Assembly: GCA_900769705.1 (NCBI GenBank)
Contig: CAAGHP010000014.1
Location: 137,956 to 201,955, forward strand
DNA: 64,000 bases
Direction: 5' to 3'
DNA from: Alphaproteobacteria bacterium
Lineage (GTDB): Bacteria; Pseudomonadota; Alphaproteobacteria; RF32; CAG-239
Shown: piece after piece, positions 19,070-29,892 of the stretch
Position numbering within the stretch: the first letter of the stretch is position 1
Layout of the letters: every line of letters begins with the position of its first letter
The notes under the pieces: generated by a model
What the model was told of the DNA's origin: nothing
Seen by the model: the letters and a program-made list of their open reading frames with translations, nothing else
The model's database searches: none
Translations under genes and position numbers: made by a program

Positions 19070-20449
19070 GTGCTTTCTGTTGCCATAATCGGACGTCCGA
19101 ATGTTGGAAAATCTACATTGTTTAACCGCTTGGTCGGTAAAAAATTAGCTATTGTCCACGATATGCCGGGGGTAACGCGTGACCGCAAGATGGCGCCGGC
19201 AAAATTTAGAGATTTGGAACTGCAGCTGATAGATACAGCCGGTTATGAATATTCGACCACTGACAATATGGAAAGCCGGATGTGGAAGCAAACGCAGATG
19301 GCGATTGCCGAGGCGGACGTTTGTTTGTTTTTGTTTGACGCGCGCGCCGGTGTGCAGCCTTATGACGAGCAGTTTGCCGATTTGGTGCGCCAAACCCATA
19401 AACCGGTTATTTTGCTGGCGAACAAATGTGAGGGCAAAAAGCATGAAGACGGAATTTATGAGGCCTATAAGCTTGGTTTGGGCGAGCCGATACCTTTTTC
19501 GGCCGAGCATGGCTTGGGTTTTGAAGATTTATACACCTGTTTGCATGAAGCTGAAGAGGCAAAAGACAAAAAAGAGGCCGAGGAGCCTAAAACAGTGCTC
19601 TTAGGCCAGATTCCGGAAGATTTTTCGGTGGAAGAAGCCAATAAGCGCCCGATACAGCTGGCTTTTGTGGGACGTCCGAATGTGGGCAAGTCAACGCTGG
19701 TGAATGCGCTGCTGGATGACGAGCGTATGCTGACGGGGCCGGAAGCCGGTATGACACGTGATGCCATAACCACTAGCTGGCAATGGAAAGGCCGCAAGTT
19801 TAATTTGGTGGACACCGCCGGTTTGCGCCGTCAGTCCAAAGTGAAAAATTCGCTGGAAAAGATGTCTGTGGAAAGCACTAAGTATGCCGCCGATATGGCG
19901 CAGGTTGTGGTGCTGGTTTTGGATGCCGACGCCGTGTTGGAAAAGCAGGATTTGACGATTGCCCGCCGTGTGATAGACGAGGGCAGGGCGCTGGTTATTG
20001 CCGTAAACAAATGGGATATTGCCAATCGTAAAGAGGCTTTGGAGCAGCTGAACTATAAGCTTATGACTTCTTTGACGCAGGTTGCCGGAGTGCCGACCGT
20101 GACGATTTCCGCACTCAAAAAAGAGGGGTTGGATAAGCTGATGAGCGCCGTACTCAAGGTTTATGACCGCTGGAACACTCGTATTCCGACTGCTCCGCTG
20201 AACAAGTGGTTTTCGGATGTGCAAGAGCAAAATCCGGCGCCGCTGGGGAAAAACAAGCGCCGTATTAAGCTGAAATTTATTACACAGGCTAAGTCGCGTC
20301 CGCCTTCATTCTTTATTTTTTCGAGCAATCCGGAAGGGCTGCCGGACTCGTATTTGCGTTATTTGACGAATAGTCTGCGCGACACGTTTAATTTGGGCGG
20401 CGTGCCGATTAGAATTACGGTGCGCAAGTCCGATAATCCGTACGCCTGA
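19070..20449 (+). CDS. der: Ribosome-assembly GTPase Der
   Basis: A 459-residue EngA-type protein with two tandem GTPase domains and a C-terminal KH-like domain. The P-loop GRPNVGKS occurs twice (about residues 8-15 and 203-210), with DTAGYE and DTAGLRRQ as the switch II motifs and NKCE and NKWD as the base-recognition motifs. Der helps mature the 50S subunit. The start is GTG at 19070, fixed by an AAGGAG ribosome site, 11 bases after the bamB stop. Confidence 0.96.
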   Translation: MLSVAIIGRPNVGKSTLFNRLVGKKLAIVHDMPGVTRDRKMAPAKFRDLELQLIDTAGYEYSTTDNMESRMWKQTQMAIAEADVCLFLFDARAGVQPYDEQFADLVRQTHKPVILLANKCEGKKHEDGIYEAYKLGLGEPIPFSAEHGLGFEDLYTCLHEAEEAKDKKEAEEPKTVLLGQIPEDFSVEEANKRPIQLAFVGRPNVGKSTLVNALLDDERMLTGPEAGMTRDAITTSWQWKGRKFNLVDTAGLRRQSKVKNSLEKMSVESTKYAADMAQVVVLVLDADAVLEKQDLTIARRVIDEGRALVIAVNKWDIANRKEALEQLNYKLMTSLTQVAGVPTVTISALKKEGLDKLMSAVLKVYDRWNTRIPTAPLNKWFSDVQEQNPAPLGKNKRRIKLKFITQAKSRPPSFFIFSSNPEGLPDSYLRYLTNSLRDTFNLGGVPIRITVRKSDNPYA

Positions 20450-20508
20450 GTTTTGGGTGTGGGGTGTGCCGCCCAAGAATGACATTTAAGAGTGGTGGTG
20501 TATACAAT

Positions 20509-20533
20509 AAAAAAGGGAGGCGAGGCCTCCCTT
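20509..20533 (-). terminator. Terminator of the giant prepilin unit
   Basis: A perfect 9-bp stem AAGGGAGGC / GCCTCCCTT (20513-20521 and 20525-20533) with a GAG loop is followed on the minus strand by TTTTTTATTG. It lies just after the stop of the giant prepilin gene. Confidence 0.88.
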
Positions 20534-20541
20534 AATGCGTC

Positions 20542-23500
20542 TTACCACACTTCGTCGTATTTCAGGCTAGGGTCGTTTAGACGTTTTTGGTAGTTAGAAT
20601 TTCCTGATTCCTTCTTGTAGCTGGTAGGTACTTTATCCATTGTTTGTAAATAATTATAATTATCAACAAAATTTTCATAATCATAATTATAACCTTTAAA
20701 CATATTGGTTCTGTCAAAGTAGCAGTAAACTGTAGCATAGCCTTCCAAAGAACCTCTGATAACCGGGAAAAGGTTCCAGTAGGCTTCATCAGTAGCTTTC
20801 AGTCTTGTTTGAGGAGTAAAGCCACTATACAGACTGGTTGGGTATAAAAAGCCCATCATAGTAGCCCAGCCTCGAACATAGCTTGGATTAACATACTTCG
20901 GGTTTTTATCGTCTGCTTCTGATGATGGTTTTTGATACAATGGTTTTACCATAGACTTTAACCAAGTGCTTTGCTGGAATGTCAGCGGAACAACAGGGTG
21001 CTGATCACTATTGGCAGTTTGAGTTAAAACATACTTTGCTGTTGTTACTTTGTTTGGATCAATAGTGACTTCTTGATTATTCTTGTCTGTGGCTTTACCG
21101 GTTACGCCAACCAGTTCATACGCAACTTGTGAATCGTTGACAGAAGCTGCAATTTGATCTGAGCTGGCGTTATTCGGTACTACGTAATAGGAATTTGCAG
21201 GGGCAACCTTCTCGTTTCTTTTCATCAGTTTACCTGCTTGACCGACTTGGAAACTTGCCGGAGTTAAGGTAATCACACGTCCATATCCTGGAGGGCATTG
21301 CGGAGCCGGAACCACACCCAAAAACGGTGAAGCCCAAGCACTTTCGGTAGCCAAATCTAATTTATCACCACTTGATAGTTTATTACTATCAGCATCTGCA
21401 ATTCCGTATAAATATTCATAAGTTTGTGTGCTTAAATTTAATTTTTCAAGTTCGTTCTCTTTTACAGTGTTATTTACCACATAAATACCTTTATTGATAA
21501 AGTCCGGCAAAACATCGCTTAAACGAGCACCGCCGCGGGTAGTCAGTTTGATATCGTGCATAACCGAGGTATAGGCCGGATTTACCATATAGGTATCATA
21601 CCTATTGGCAGTGCTTGTGTTATTGTATTTTTCCCATTCGTTATTAGAAGATATAGTTTGCAAAATCATAGGCACTCTGGCTCCATATTTTCCTGACGAA
21701 TGGGGCTGTCCTGTCATAGAGGCCTCTGTAATGTCAGGATTGTTGGCGACAAAGCGAGATGCTTTGATTACACCTAAACCTTGGTCCGCAGACTTATCTG
21801 TATTACCAGAAGATACACTTTCTTCTCTTTCGCCGTGGATTTCTACAAAACCCTTGCGGATATAAATAGTTCCATCATCTGTATTGATGCCATTATTGTT
21901 AGAATTGTTATTATTACTATTTTTATTTACTTCATCGGTTGCGCCTTGTTCAATAATCAAAATATTCTTATACGCATTAGATATTTGGGCATCATCGCTG
22001 CGCTGTATAATGTTAATACCAGCATCAGTTTGTATGGTGTCTCCGCCAATGCTAATCAGCTTATGGGCTTTATTAGTTGTGTCCGCATCGGTGGCGCCGG
22101 CGGCGACTTTACCGCCTGCTTCGTTGGTAATCAACACCTTGCCATGCATCGTGATGTCATAGTTATCCGCATAGGTATTGGATGGAGAGTTATCATTAGG
22201 ATCATCATTAGTACGTACGCTGAACACTTGTTTTTTGTTTGTGTCATCATCTGTGTACACATTCAAATTAGCATTCGCCATGTCAACAGTACCATTGTCA
22301 AATAAAGTGCGTATATATTTAGCATTAGTTTTATCAACAAACTCAGTATCGTTCATATATGTTTTTCCGCCAATAGTTAATTGTCCGTCCTCCATTCTAG
22401 CTTGCATTTGACTATTACGCAGTAGCAATGTATTGTCATATAATTCATTTTCGTAAATATCATCACTATCTTCGTAATCACTAGGATCCATAGCTTGTAT
22501 AAGTGTACCTACACCACTGAATGAAGCGTATCCTCTTGAGCGAATATCAACGTCATTAGATATTGCTTTGATAGTATCTTTAGTTAATGCAAATTTAGTG
22601 CTATGGTCAGATTCTTCTTGTCCTCTTGGATTGGTAATATCTTTAGCTGTGCTATCAACACTCAAGGCGATTTGGTCTTTGCTGATGTTTACACGGGTGC
22701 CTGATTTATCGGAGGTTAATTTGCCGCTTGTATCATCATATACAGCTTCGCGGTTTTCTGGGTTGGCAATCAATACTCCGTCAGCATCCACGGTCATCCA
22801 TTTGTTCACATCGTCAATGTGTTCTGAACCAGCACTTAGTGTGGCTAAACGCAGTTTCTGTGTATCAATCTGTCCTGCTGTGAGCAAACCCTCAAATTTG
22901 GCGTTAGCACCAACTCTCATCGGAAAAGTAGGCTCTGTATTATTATAAGAAATTGTAGGTACTGCAGTCCCATCTGGCAATTCCTTTATTCCGTCATTCA
23001 TTATTAGGATTCTGTCATTATCAGATGCTGGTACATCATTGTTTCCGGTATTGTTGATTTGCATAATGTTATCGGCAAAAAACGTAACTCTTCCCCAAGG
23101 GGCGTCATTATTATCATTTTCGGATGTTTTGTCTGCAAAAGGCTTAATTCTGATTCCATAGTTAGGTTCTGTAGCGCCCGGGTGTTTATCTATGACACCT
23201 ATTTTTACATCATTCCAAAATCCAGCCAAACCAGCCAAGGTTACATTACGATCAACAATCAACTGTCCTCTGGTTTCGGTGTCGCCGTTGTTGGCGATGG
23301 TAAAAGCATAGTCGCCTTTGTTGCCATCTGCACCAGCGGTACGGCCAAAGCTTAATTGATTTTGCAAAACTCTAAAGTCGGAATCTACCGCTTCCAAAGT
23401 GCCTAAAAGATAGGTATCAGGTTTGTTTCCGGCTACATACAAGCCATAGTTTGAAGCTTCATCCAAATCCTTGTCGCCGCCCGCATATTCCGCACCGATA

Positions 23501-24321
23501 ATCATACTCTTGACATTGCGGATGCTAAAGGTTTTATCTTTATATTTTTCTTCATCATTATAAACATCATTAGCTATGTCTGTATTGCCCATATACAAAT
23601 CCGTGCGCATGGTGTTTTTCCACAGGCTGGAGCTGTCGGTGTCGCCGGCGTCGCGTCCGCGCTGCAGATATTTATCCATATCCACTTCATTATTGACTGC
23701 CGAGTTAATAGTATCCGCCGAAGCCGTCACGATGGAATACTCTTCGGCATTTTCGGCCTTGTCAGGAAAAACGCCTTTATAATCGGTTTCTTCCAATTTC
23801 CATACGCCGCCGATACCGCGCGCCGTTTTGCCTTTTTCGGTCACAAATCCGCCGCTGGAACCAACCAGCGAGGCAATACGCGAGGTGCGCTCTTGCCCGA
23901 TGCCGTTGTCGGCATTAGCTTTGGCCGGAAACAGCACAAACGCCGTCAGGTTGTTATCTTTGCGGGCAATGGAAATTTCCGGATCTCCGTAGTTATACAG
24001 CGCCTTTTTCATATTGAAACCATACGGCAGGTAATTTTTTATCTGGTCAAAAGTTATTTTGCGGTAGTTAGACGCGTTGCCGGTGGAGTGTTCCATTTCG
24101 CTGACAATGGTTGAATAGTTGGCGCCCACATAGTCGTTGGCCGCGTTCATAACCGTGCGGATGGTGGAAGCCGTGTTGATATCTTCCACTTCCATAGTGC
24201 GCTCGGCCGATTTTTTATACATGGTCGGCGTCACAACGGCAATTAGCCCCAGCATGGCCAAGGCTTCTATCATTAAGCCGCCTTTCTGGGCAATAGATTT
24301 TGACATATTACGGCGTTTCAT
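20542..24321 (-). CDS. Giant prepilin-like protein (PilV-like tip/adhesin candidate)
   Basis: About 1259 residues with a class III (prepilin) signal: AQKG then GLMIEALAMLGLIAVV, giving the expected Glu at mature position 5. The first 100 residues read like a pilin stalk helix. The body is long, Asn/Asp-rich and repetitive in feel (many NxDxT and YNN stretches, one poly-Asn run near 22.0 kb). The C-terminus has a conserved-looking CPPGYGRVITLTPASF and a final YATVYCYFDR region. The architecture (pilin stalk plus large variable body) resembles PilV tip adhesins of thin pili, here far larger than usual. I chose the ATG at 24321 because TAAGGAGAA lies right before it; an upstream in-frame ATG at 24366 would start inside the preceding gene. 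No shufflon-type recombinase or inversion sites were seen. Confidence 0.7.
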   Translation of the reverse strand: MKRRNMSKSIAQKGGLMIEALAMLGLIAVVTPTMYKKSAERTMEVEDINTASTIRTVMNAANDYVGANYSTIVSEMEHSTGNASNYRKITFDQIKNYLPYGFNMKKALYNYGDPEISIARKDNNLTAFVLFPAKANADNGIGQERTSRIASLVGSSGGFVTEKGKTARGIGGVWKLEETDYKGVFPDKAENAEEYSIVTASADTINSAVNNEVDMDKYLQRGRDAGDTDSSSLWKNTMRTDLYMGNTDIANDVYNDEEKYKDKTFSIRNVKSMIIGAEYAGGDKDLDEASNYGLYVAGNKPDTYLLGTLEAVDSDFRVLQNQLSFGRTAGADGNKGDYAFTIANNGDTETRGQLIVDRNVTLAGLAGFWNDVKIGVIDKHPGATEPNYGIRIKPFADKTSENDNNDAPWGRVTFFADNIMQINNTGNNDVPASDNDRILIMNDGIKELPDGTAVPTISYNNTEPTFPMRVGANAKFEGLLTAGQIDTQKLRLATLSAGSEHIDDVNKWMTVDADGVLIANPENREAVYDDTSGKLTSDKSGTRVNISKDQIALSVDSTAKDITNPRGQEESDHSTKFALTKDTIKAISNDVDIRSRGYASFSGVGTLIQAMDPSDYEDSDDIYENELYDNTLLLRNSQMQARMEDGQLTIGGKTYMNDTEFVDKTNAKYIRTLFDNGTVDMANANLNVYTDDDTNKKQVFSVRTNDDPNDNSPSNTYADNYDITMHGKVLITNEAGGKVAAGATDADTTNKAHKLISIGGDTIQTDAGINIIQRSDDAQISNAYKNILIIEQGATDEVNKNSNNNNSNNNGINTDDGTIYIRKGFVEIHGEREESVSSGNTDKSADQGLGVIKASRFVANNPDITEASMTGQPHSSGKYGARVPMILQTISSNNEWEKYNNTSTANRYDTYMVNPAYTSVMHDIKLTTRGGARLSDVLPDFINKGIYVVNNTVKENELEKLNLSTQTYEYLYGIADADSNKLSSGDKLDLATESAWASPFLGVVPAPQCPPGYGRVITLTPASFQVGQAGKLMKRNEKVAPANSYYVVPNNASSDQIAASVNDSQVAYELVGVTGKATDKNNQEVTIDPNKVTTAKYVLTQTANSDQHPVVPLTFQQSTWLKSMVKPLYQKPSSEADDKNPKYVNPSYVRGWATMMGFLYPTSLYSGFTPQTRLKATDEAYWNLFPVIRGSLEGYATVYCYFDRTNMFKGYNYDYENFVDNYNYLQTMDKVPTSYKKESGNSNYQKRLNDPSLKYDEVW

Positions 24322-24332
24322 AGGCGTTCTCC

Positions 24333-25130
24333 TTATGATGATTTGTTGGCTTTCATCGCTTTGCAATGCAAACCGGTATCAGAATTTCTATATTTATCAA
24401 AAGCAAAGAGGCATGGCACTCCGGCACGGCATTCGGTTAGAAATTTGCTATATCCGCCGGATTGGCCGGCAAGTGAGTCCGGAAAAGTAAATTTCATATA
24501 TTTCAGCTGCGAGCCTTTTCCTACTTTTTCATATCTGGACTGAACGGTTGAACGTCCCACCAAATGGCAGCCGCTGTGTCCGCACCACATCCAGCCGGTG
24601 TTCTGTACGTCGCTCAACTCTTTTGCCAAGTAGTTTATAAAATTCGGCAAAGGCATAATTATTTCTTCGTCAACCTCGGTGCCATCGTCTTGAACATATT
24701 TAATTTTCATTTTTTCTTTGGAAAGCCAGCGAGCAGGTATTTGAGCAAAAGAAATGGCATATTTATAGCTGCTGGCGGAACAGTTGGACATCAAAGCCGA
24801 GTCGCCTATATCTTTATCAAAACAAAATACAGCGTGCGTGGCTAGGGTCTGTTTTTCGTATCCTACCGGCAGGTTGGAGGCAATGGAGGTGTATTCATTG
24901 GAAAAATCCATGGTGAATTCTTTGGGCAAAGAAGTAGTATTGTAGGCACCGTCATTATAAAGCATTTCACATTCCGTGCCGCGGAAAAACGCTATGTGTT
25001 CCGCCCGAAAGCGGTTGGCAATGGTCGAGGCCTTTATCTCGGTAAACACCGAGGCCTTGTCCTCACGCGGCGAGGTGTTGAAAAAACTCAGCGCCACCAT
25101 AATCGTTGCCAATAAAATCCATATATACAT
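24333..25130 (-). CDS. Membrane-anchored partner of the giant prepilin (PilM-like topology)
   Basis: A 265-residue protein with an N-terminal membrane helix (about residues 2-18) and a Cys-containing exported domain (Cys pairs in WCGHSGCH, CRAGVPC and others). It ends 11 bases before the start of the giant prepilin gene, and that gene's ribosome site follows this stop directly. The short N-terminal anchor followed by a TxIANRFRAEH-type helix recalls PilM of R64-type thin pili, but similarity is too weak for a firm name. It is most likely an assembly or tip partner of the prepilin. Confidence 0.6.
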   Translation of the reverse strand: MYIWILLATIMVALSFFNTSPREDKASVFTEIKASTIANRFRAEHIAFFRGTECEMLYNDGAYNTTSLPKEFTMDFSNEYTSIASNLPVGYEKQTLATHAVFCFDKDIGDSALMSNCSASSYKYAISFAQIPARWLSKEKMKIKYVQDDGTEVDEEIIMPLPNFINYLAKELSDVQNTGWMWCGHSGCHLVGRSTVQSRYEKVGKGSQLKYMKFTFPDSLAGQSGGYSKFLTECRAGVPCLFAFDKYRNSDTGLHCKAMKANKSS

Positions 25131-25266
25131 AAACTTTACCTCAAAATTTTCGGTCTTTCTCTAATTATAAACTATCACAAAAAATCACTCATAACCAGCA
25201 GAAAATAGCAATGCGGGCGATTCTTCATATTTTTGTAACAATTCTTAGCATATTTTCCGTAAATTT

Positions 25267-25279
25267 TTGGTTAAACCAA
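25267..25279. promoter_or_regulatory. 13-bp palindrome upstream of the prepilin unit
   Basis: TTGGTT-A-AACCAA is a perfect palindrome lying between mutT and the prepilin unit, about 140 bases before the ATG of the latter. It may be an operator. The rest of 25131-25317 is AT-rich with a TATAAT-like box near 25164. Confidence 0.3.
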
Positions 25280-25317
25280 CCAAAGAGAAAAAGTGAAATG
25301 GAAAGTTTGGGGCGGGG

Positions 25318-25713
25318 TTATTTTGCGGCGGTCAGAGCTTCAATAATCGGACGGTCGGCGGGCGCAAAATCATATTGAGCCAAATCCGCAGCCGGAACCC
25401 AGCGATATTGCTCGTGCTCGTTCAACGCCGGAATCTCTTCGCTTTGGCAGCTCGCAAAGTAGCAATGCAGCTCGACGCGCCCAAAATCATAGTCAAAGGC
25501 CGAATCAATAAAATGCGCACCGACAGTAATTGGTAAATCCATTTCTTCAAGCAGCTCACGCGCCAAACACTGCTCAAAAGTTTCGCCCTGCTCAAGCTTG
25601 CCGCCCGGAAATTCCCACTTATATTCCATTTGTTTGCCGTGCTTGCGTTGTGCTATCAAAATGTGATTTTGACATGTGATTATCCCCGCAGCAACTTTGA
25701 TGATTTTTTGCAT
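25318..25713 (-). CDS. mutT: MutT-like Nudix pyrophosphohydrolase
   Basis: A 131-residue Nudix protein. The Nudix box is complete: G38 ... GE at 43-44 ... REL-LEE at 52-57, in the order G-x5-E-x7-REUxEExGU with Met-Asp in place of the last Gly. Length and the N-terminal VAAGIITCQNHILIAQR match MutT-type enzymes, which remove 8-oxo-dGTP from the nucleotide pool; a CTP or other NTP substrate is possible. The gene stands alone on the minus strand. Confidence 0.85.
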   Translation of the reverse strand: MQKIIKVAAGIITCQNHILIAQRKHGKQMEYKWEFPGGKLEQGETFEQCLARELLEEMDLPITVGAHFIDSAFDYDFGRVELHCYFASCQSEEIPALNEHEQYRWVPAADLAQYDFAPADRPIIEALTAAK

Positions 25714-25851
25714 ATTATCTCCTTTGCTTTATCCATAAACCGAACATACCCGAACATTACAATCAAATTGTCCTGTCCGCAACTTTTATTTTGCTTGCTT
25801 TCACTAAATAAATTTGCTAAAAAATTCAAAAAAAATTCGGCGAGGCAGGCA

Positions 25852-27270
25852 ATGAAAGAAAAAACGCTTACACGGTTATTATGGTTCTTCTTGGCAATAA
25901 ATATTATATATCTTTTTGCCTCTATCTTTGTCAGCCGCCGCGCTGTGGGCGATGATTTGGAGCATATTCACGCATCTTGGCTGGTGTGGCAGGGCTATAT
26001 TCCGTATACTGATTTTTTTGAACATCATCATCCTCTGATGTGGTATATGTTTGCTCCGTTGGTCGGATTTTTCAGCGGCAATGTATTAGTGTTTTTATAT
26101 ATCCGCTGCATTATAGCCGCCGTATCTCTGCTGACGCTTTATGTTATATATCGGCTGATAAAAGATTTTTGGGGCAATAAAACCGTCGCACTGCTGGCTA
26201 TAAATATTTTTTGCTTCAGCAATACGGCAATGGATGCCATGGTACAGTTTAAGCCGGATGCATTTATGCAACTGTTTTTCTTTATCGGCTTATACTTTTT
26301 CTTTGTATTTTTACGCGATGCTCAGCAAAAATATCTGAATTATACGGCTCTGAGCTGGGCTGTAGGTTTTTTATTTTTACAAACCATAATTTTTTTAATT
26401 TTGCCGCTGGGATTATATGGAATTTATCTGCTGGCCGCCAAAAAGCTTAGCCGGAAAAACCTTGTATTATCGCTGCCGTGGCTGCTGACGCCTTTAGTCT
26501 TGTTTGGAATATATCTGTTTGCCTGCGGCAATGCACAGCGCTATTTTGAAACAAACTGGTTGTTGAATACACATATTTTAGAATATGTGTGGAATAAAAG
26601 AATCCATGATTTCAGCGATTTATACAGCATTCTTGCTTTGGGCACGGCCTCTGCCATTTATCTATTGATTAAAAAAACTGATAAGTATACGGCAATTTTA
26701 CTTATAATGTATGCTGTAGAGTTCGCACTCCGCACTTTGTATATTTCTATGTGGATGTATTACTTTAAAGTTCTGATTTTGTATAATGCGGTGCTGATAG
26801 CTATGGTCTGTGCCGAAATATATAAAGCAAAAAAATGGACAGCATGGCTGGTGCTTCCGGTTTTATTGATTTTTTGCGGAAAATTTTGGCTTTTTGAAGG
26901 ACTTAATCCTGATGAAATAGACACGCTTAAAGTGTTGCAGATTTCAACACATATCGCTCAAAACACCACCCCTGATGATATAGTTTTGGGGCTGCCTGGG
27001 ATTCCTTTTGGAATATTTAATAAAAATCCACATTATTATTGGTTTTCTTGGAGCTATATGGGGGAGCTTGATGAACAATATTTTAAGTATACAGAACCTT
27101 TCGATATAAATGAAATTGTAATCAATAAAAAGCCGAAATATGTTTATTATGAAGAGTATAAAAAGAAAAATCCGGAAATGCGTCCGCATTATGCCATTGT
27201 TCCGCAGATGCTCTATGCAATATATAAACCAGAAGTGTTTGACACCTTGTTTCGCCGACAAAATGACTGA
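25852..27270 (+). CDS. GT-C type (GT39/ArnT-like) membrane glycosyltransferase
   Basis: A 472-residue protein with about ten membrane helices. After the first helix comes the loop VGDDLEHIHASW (Asp34-Asp35), followed by G-Y-I-P-Y-T-D-F-F-E-H-H-H-P. This acidic pair plus a Y-x-D-F-x-E-x-H-P loop is typical of polyprenyl-phosphate-sugar-dependent GT-C enzymes. The acceptor could be lipid A, a glycan or a protein and cannot be told from sequence. I use the ATG at 25852 because 74 further upstream codons would run into the promoter side of mutT and read as non-membrane sequence. It is followed by the ATPase operon. Confidence 0.7.
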   Translation: MKEKTLTRLLWFFLAINIIYLFASIFVSRRAVGDDLEHIHASWLVWQGYIPYTDFFEHHHPLMWYMFAPLVGFFSGNVLVFLYIRCIIAAVSLLTLYVIYRLIKDFWGNKTVALLAINIFCFSNTAMDAMVQFKPDAFMQLFFFIGLYFFFVFLRDAQQKYLNYTALSWAVGFLFLQTIIFLILPLGLYGIYLLAAKKLSRKNLVLSLPWLLTPLVLFGIYLFACGNAQRYFETNWLLNTHILEYVWNKRIHDFSDLYSILALGTASAIYLLIKKTDKYTAILLIMYAVEFALRTLYISMWMYYFKVLILYNAVLIAMVCAEIYKAKKWTAWLVLPVLLIFCGKFWLFEGLNPDEIDTLKVLQISTHIAQNTTPDDIVLGLPGIPFGIFNKNPHYYWFSWSYMGELDEQYFKYTEPFDINEIVINKKPKYVYYEEYKKKNPEMRPHYAIVPQMLYAIYKPEVFDTLFRRQND

Positions 27271-27380
27271 TTTTTTTATAACTTTGGTATGTATAGACTT
27301 TGGATTAAGACAAAGTTAATCTTTATTTTGCTATTTTGAAGAGATGAAATGCCTGTAAAAACGATTATTTATAACCGTGA

Positions 27381-28819
<1,439 letters not shown>

Positions 28820-28820
<1 letters not shown>

Positions 28821-29215
28821 TGCAGCTGACGGTTTGTTCGCCTCTGGGTACGGTTTTGCAGGCAGAAGCTCTGAAAGTTACGTTTGAAACACTGAACGGC
28901 TTTTATACCCTAATGCCGAAACACGTGGATTTTGTGGCGGCGATGAAACCGAACATAGTGCGATATACCGATGAAAACAATAATGAGAGTTATGTGGCTT
29001 GTCACCGCGGAATTGTGGTAAAAAAAGGGCAGAACGTAACTATGAGCGTGCAAAATGCCGTAGTAAGTAAATCGCTGGAGAGTCTTTCGTCCGTTATTAA
29101 AAATGATTTTAAAGAAAATGAAGAACGCCGCAAAGAACTAAATTTGGCAATGGCGCGTTTGGAACTTGGCTTGGTGCGCGGGTTCGGTAAGCTCAAAGGA
29201 GATGAAAATGGCTGA
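28820..29215 (+). CDS. atpC: N-type ATPase epsilon subunit
   Basis: A 131-residue epsilon subunit with the N-terminal beta-sandwich (QLTVCSPLGTV...) and a short helical end. The ATG overlaps the last base of the atpD stop (TGATG), with AGGAG upstream; a TTG one codon earlier is less likely. It is the central-stalk regulatory subunit. Confidence 0.9.
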
Positions 29216-29555
29216 TGATTTTGATGATACCGCTGAAAAAGAAATCCATAACACTCTGCTCTATAAGGCTCAGCAGCTAAAAGTCCGCAGGCAGCAGCGT
29301 TGGAGTGCCGATTATGGTATGATTGCATCGCTTGGCGGCGTGATTATTGTACCGATTTTGCTGGGTGTGTTTGGCGGCGGTTGGCTGGATGCGCATTTTC
29401 CGGTAGATTTTTCTTGGCGTTTAAGCTTGTTGTTTTTAGGCTTTGTTTGGGGATTGATAAATGCTTATTATTGGCTGAAAATAGAAGATGAAAAAATCAG
29501 ACGTAATGAGAAAAAACAAAAAGATTTAACTGGGGAAAAAGAAAATGAGTGCTGA
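29208..29555 (+). CDS. atpQ: N-type ATPase accessory membrane protein AtpQ (AtpI-like)
   Basis: A 115-residue protein with two membrane helices (about 43-62 and 70-92) between charged ends. It sits in third place of the operon, exactly where N-ATPase operons carry atpQ. The ATG at 29208 overlaps the atpC end by 8 bases and has AAAGGAG. The role is thought to be assembly of the membrane sector. Confidence 0.85.
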   Translation: MADDFDDTAEKEIHNTLLYKAQQLKVRRQQRWSADYGMIASLGGVIIVPILLGVFGGGWLDAHFPVDFSWRLSLLFLGFVWGLINAYYWLKIEDEKIRRNEKKQKDLTGEKENEC

Positions 29556-29892
29556 TTCTTATTTGATGCAGATGTGGCAACAAATGGCGCTTTGGCAACT
29601 GTGGGCGGCACCGATTTGCGGTGCGACAGTCGGTGCGATTTATTTTCAGAGTTTGCGTTGGAGCTTGAATCATTTAAGTGAAACTAAGCATAAAATACGT
29701 TTTTTTGCAAGTGTAGCCGTGTTGAGAATTTTATTGTTCTTTGGAGTGATGATGTTGATTGCTCAACGGAATCCAGTTGTTGTTTTGTTATATGTTTTGG
29801 CTTTTTTTATAACAAAAATGCTGATTGTTATTCGTGAAAAAGGGCAAATTGTTAAATTTGACGAGGAGCAGAAAAACGATGGCGCTGTTTGA
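29545..29892 (+). CDS. atpR: N-type ATPase accessory membrane protein AtpR
   Basis: A 115-residue protein with three likely helices, in the atpR position of N-ATPase operons. It overlaps atpQ by 11 bases and atpB by 14. AtpR is specific to this ATPase type and is proposed to help c-ring assembly or ion supply. Confidence 0.82.
   Translation: MSADSYLMQMWQQMALWQLWAAPICGATVGAIYFQSLRWSLNHLSETKHKIRFFASVAVLRILLFFGVMMLIAQRNPVVVLLYVLAFFITKMLIVIREKGQIVKFDEEQKNDGAV

Noticed and set aside
20542..24321. Shufflon (site-specific inversion) at the giant PilV-like gene
   Set aside because: No repeated inversion sites, alternative C-terminal segments or recombinase gene were seen nearby.
25630..25851. N-terminal extension of the GT-C glycosyltransferase by 74 codons
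   Set aside because: The extension overlaps mutT antisense and does not form a membrane or signal segment; the ATG at 25852 begins right before the first helix.
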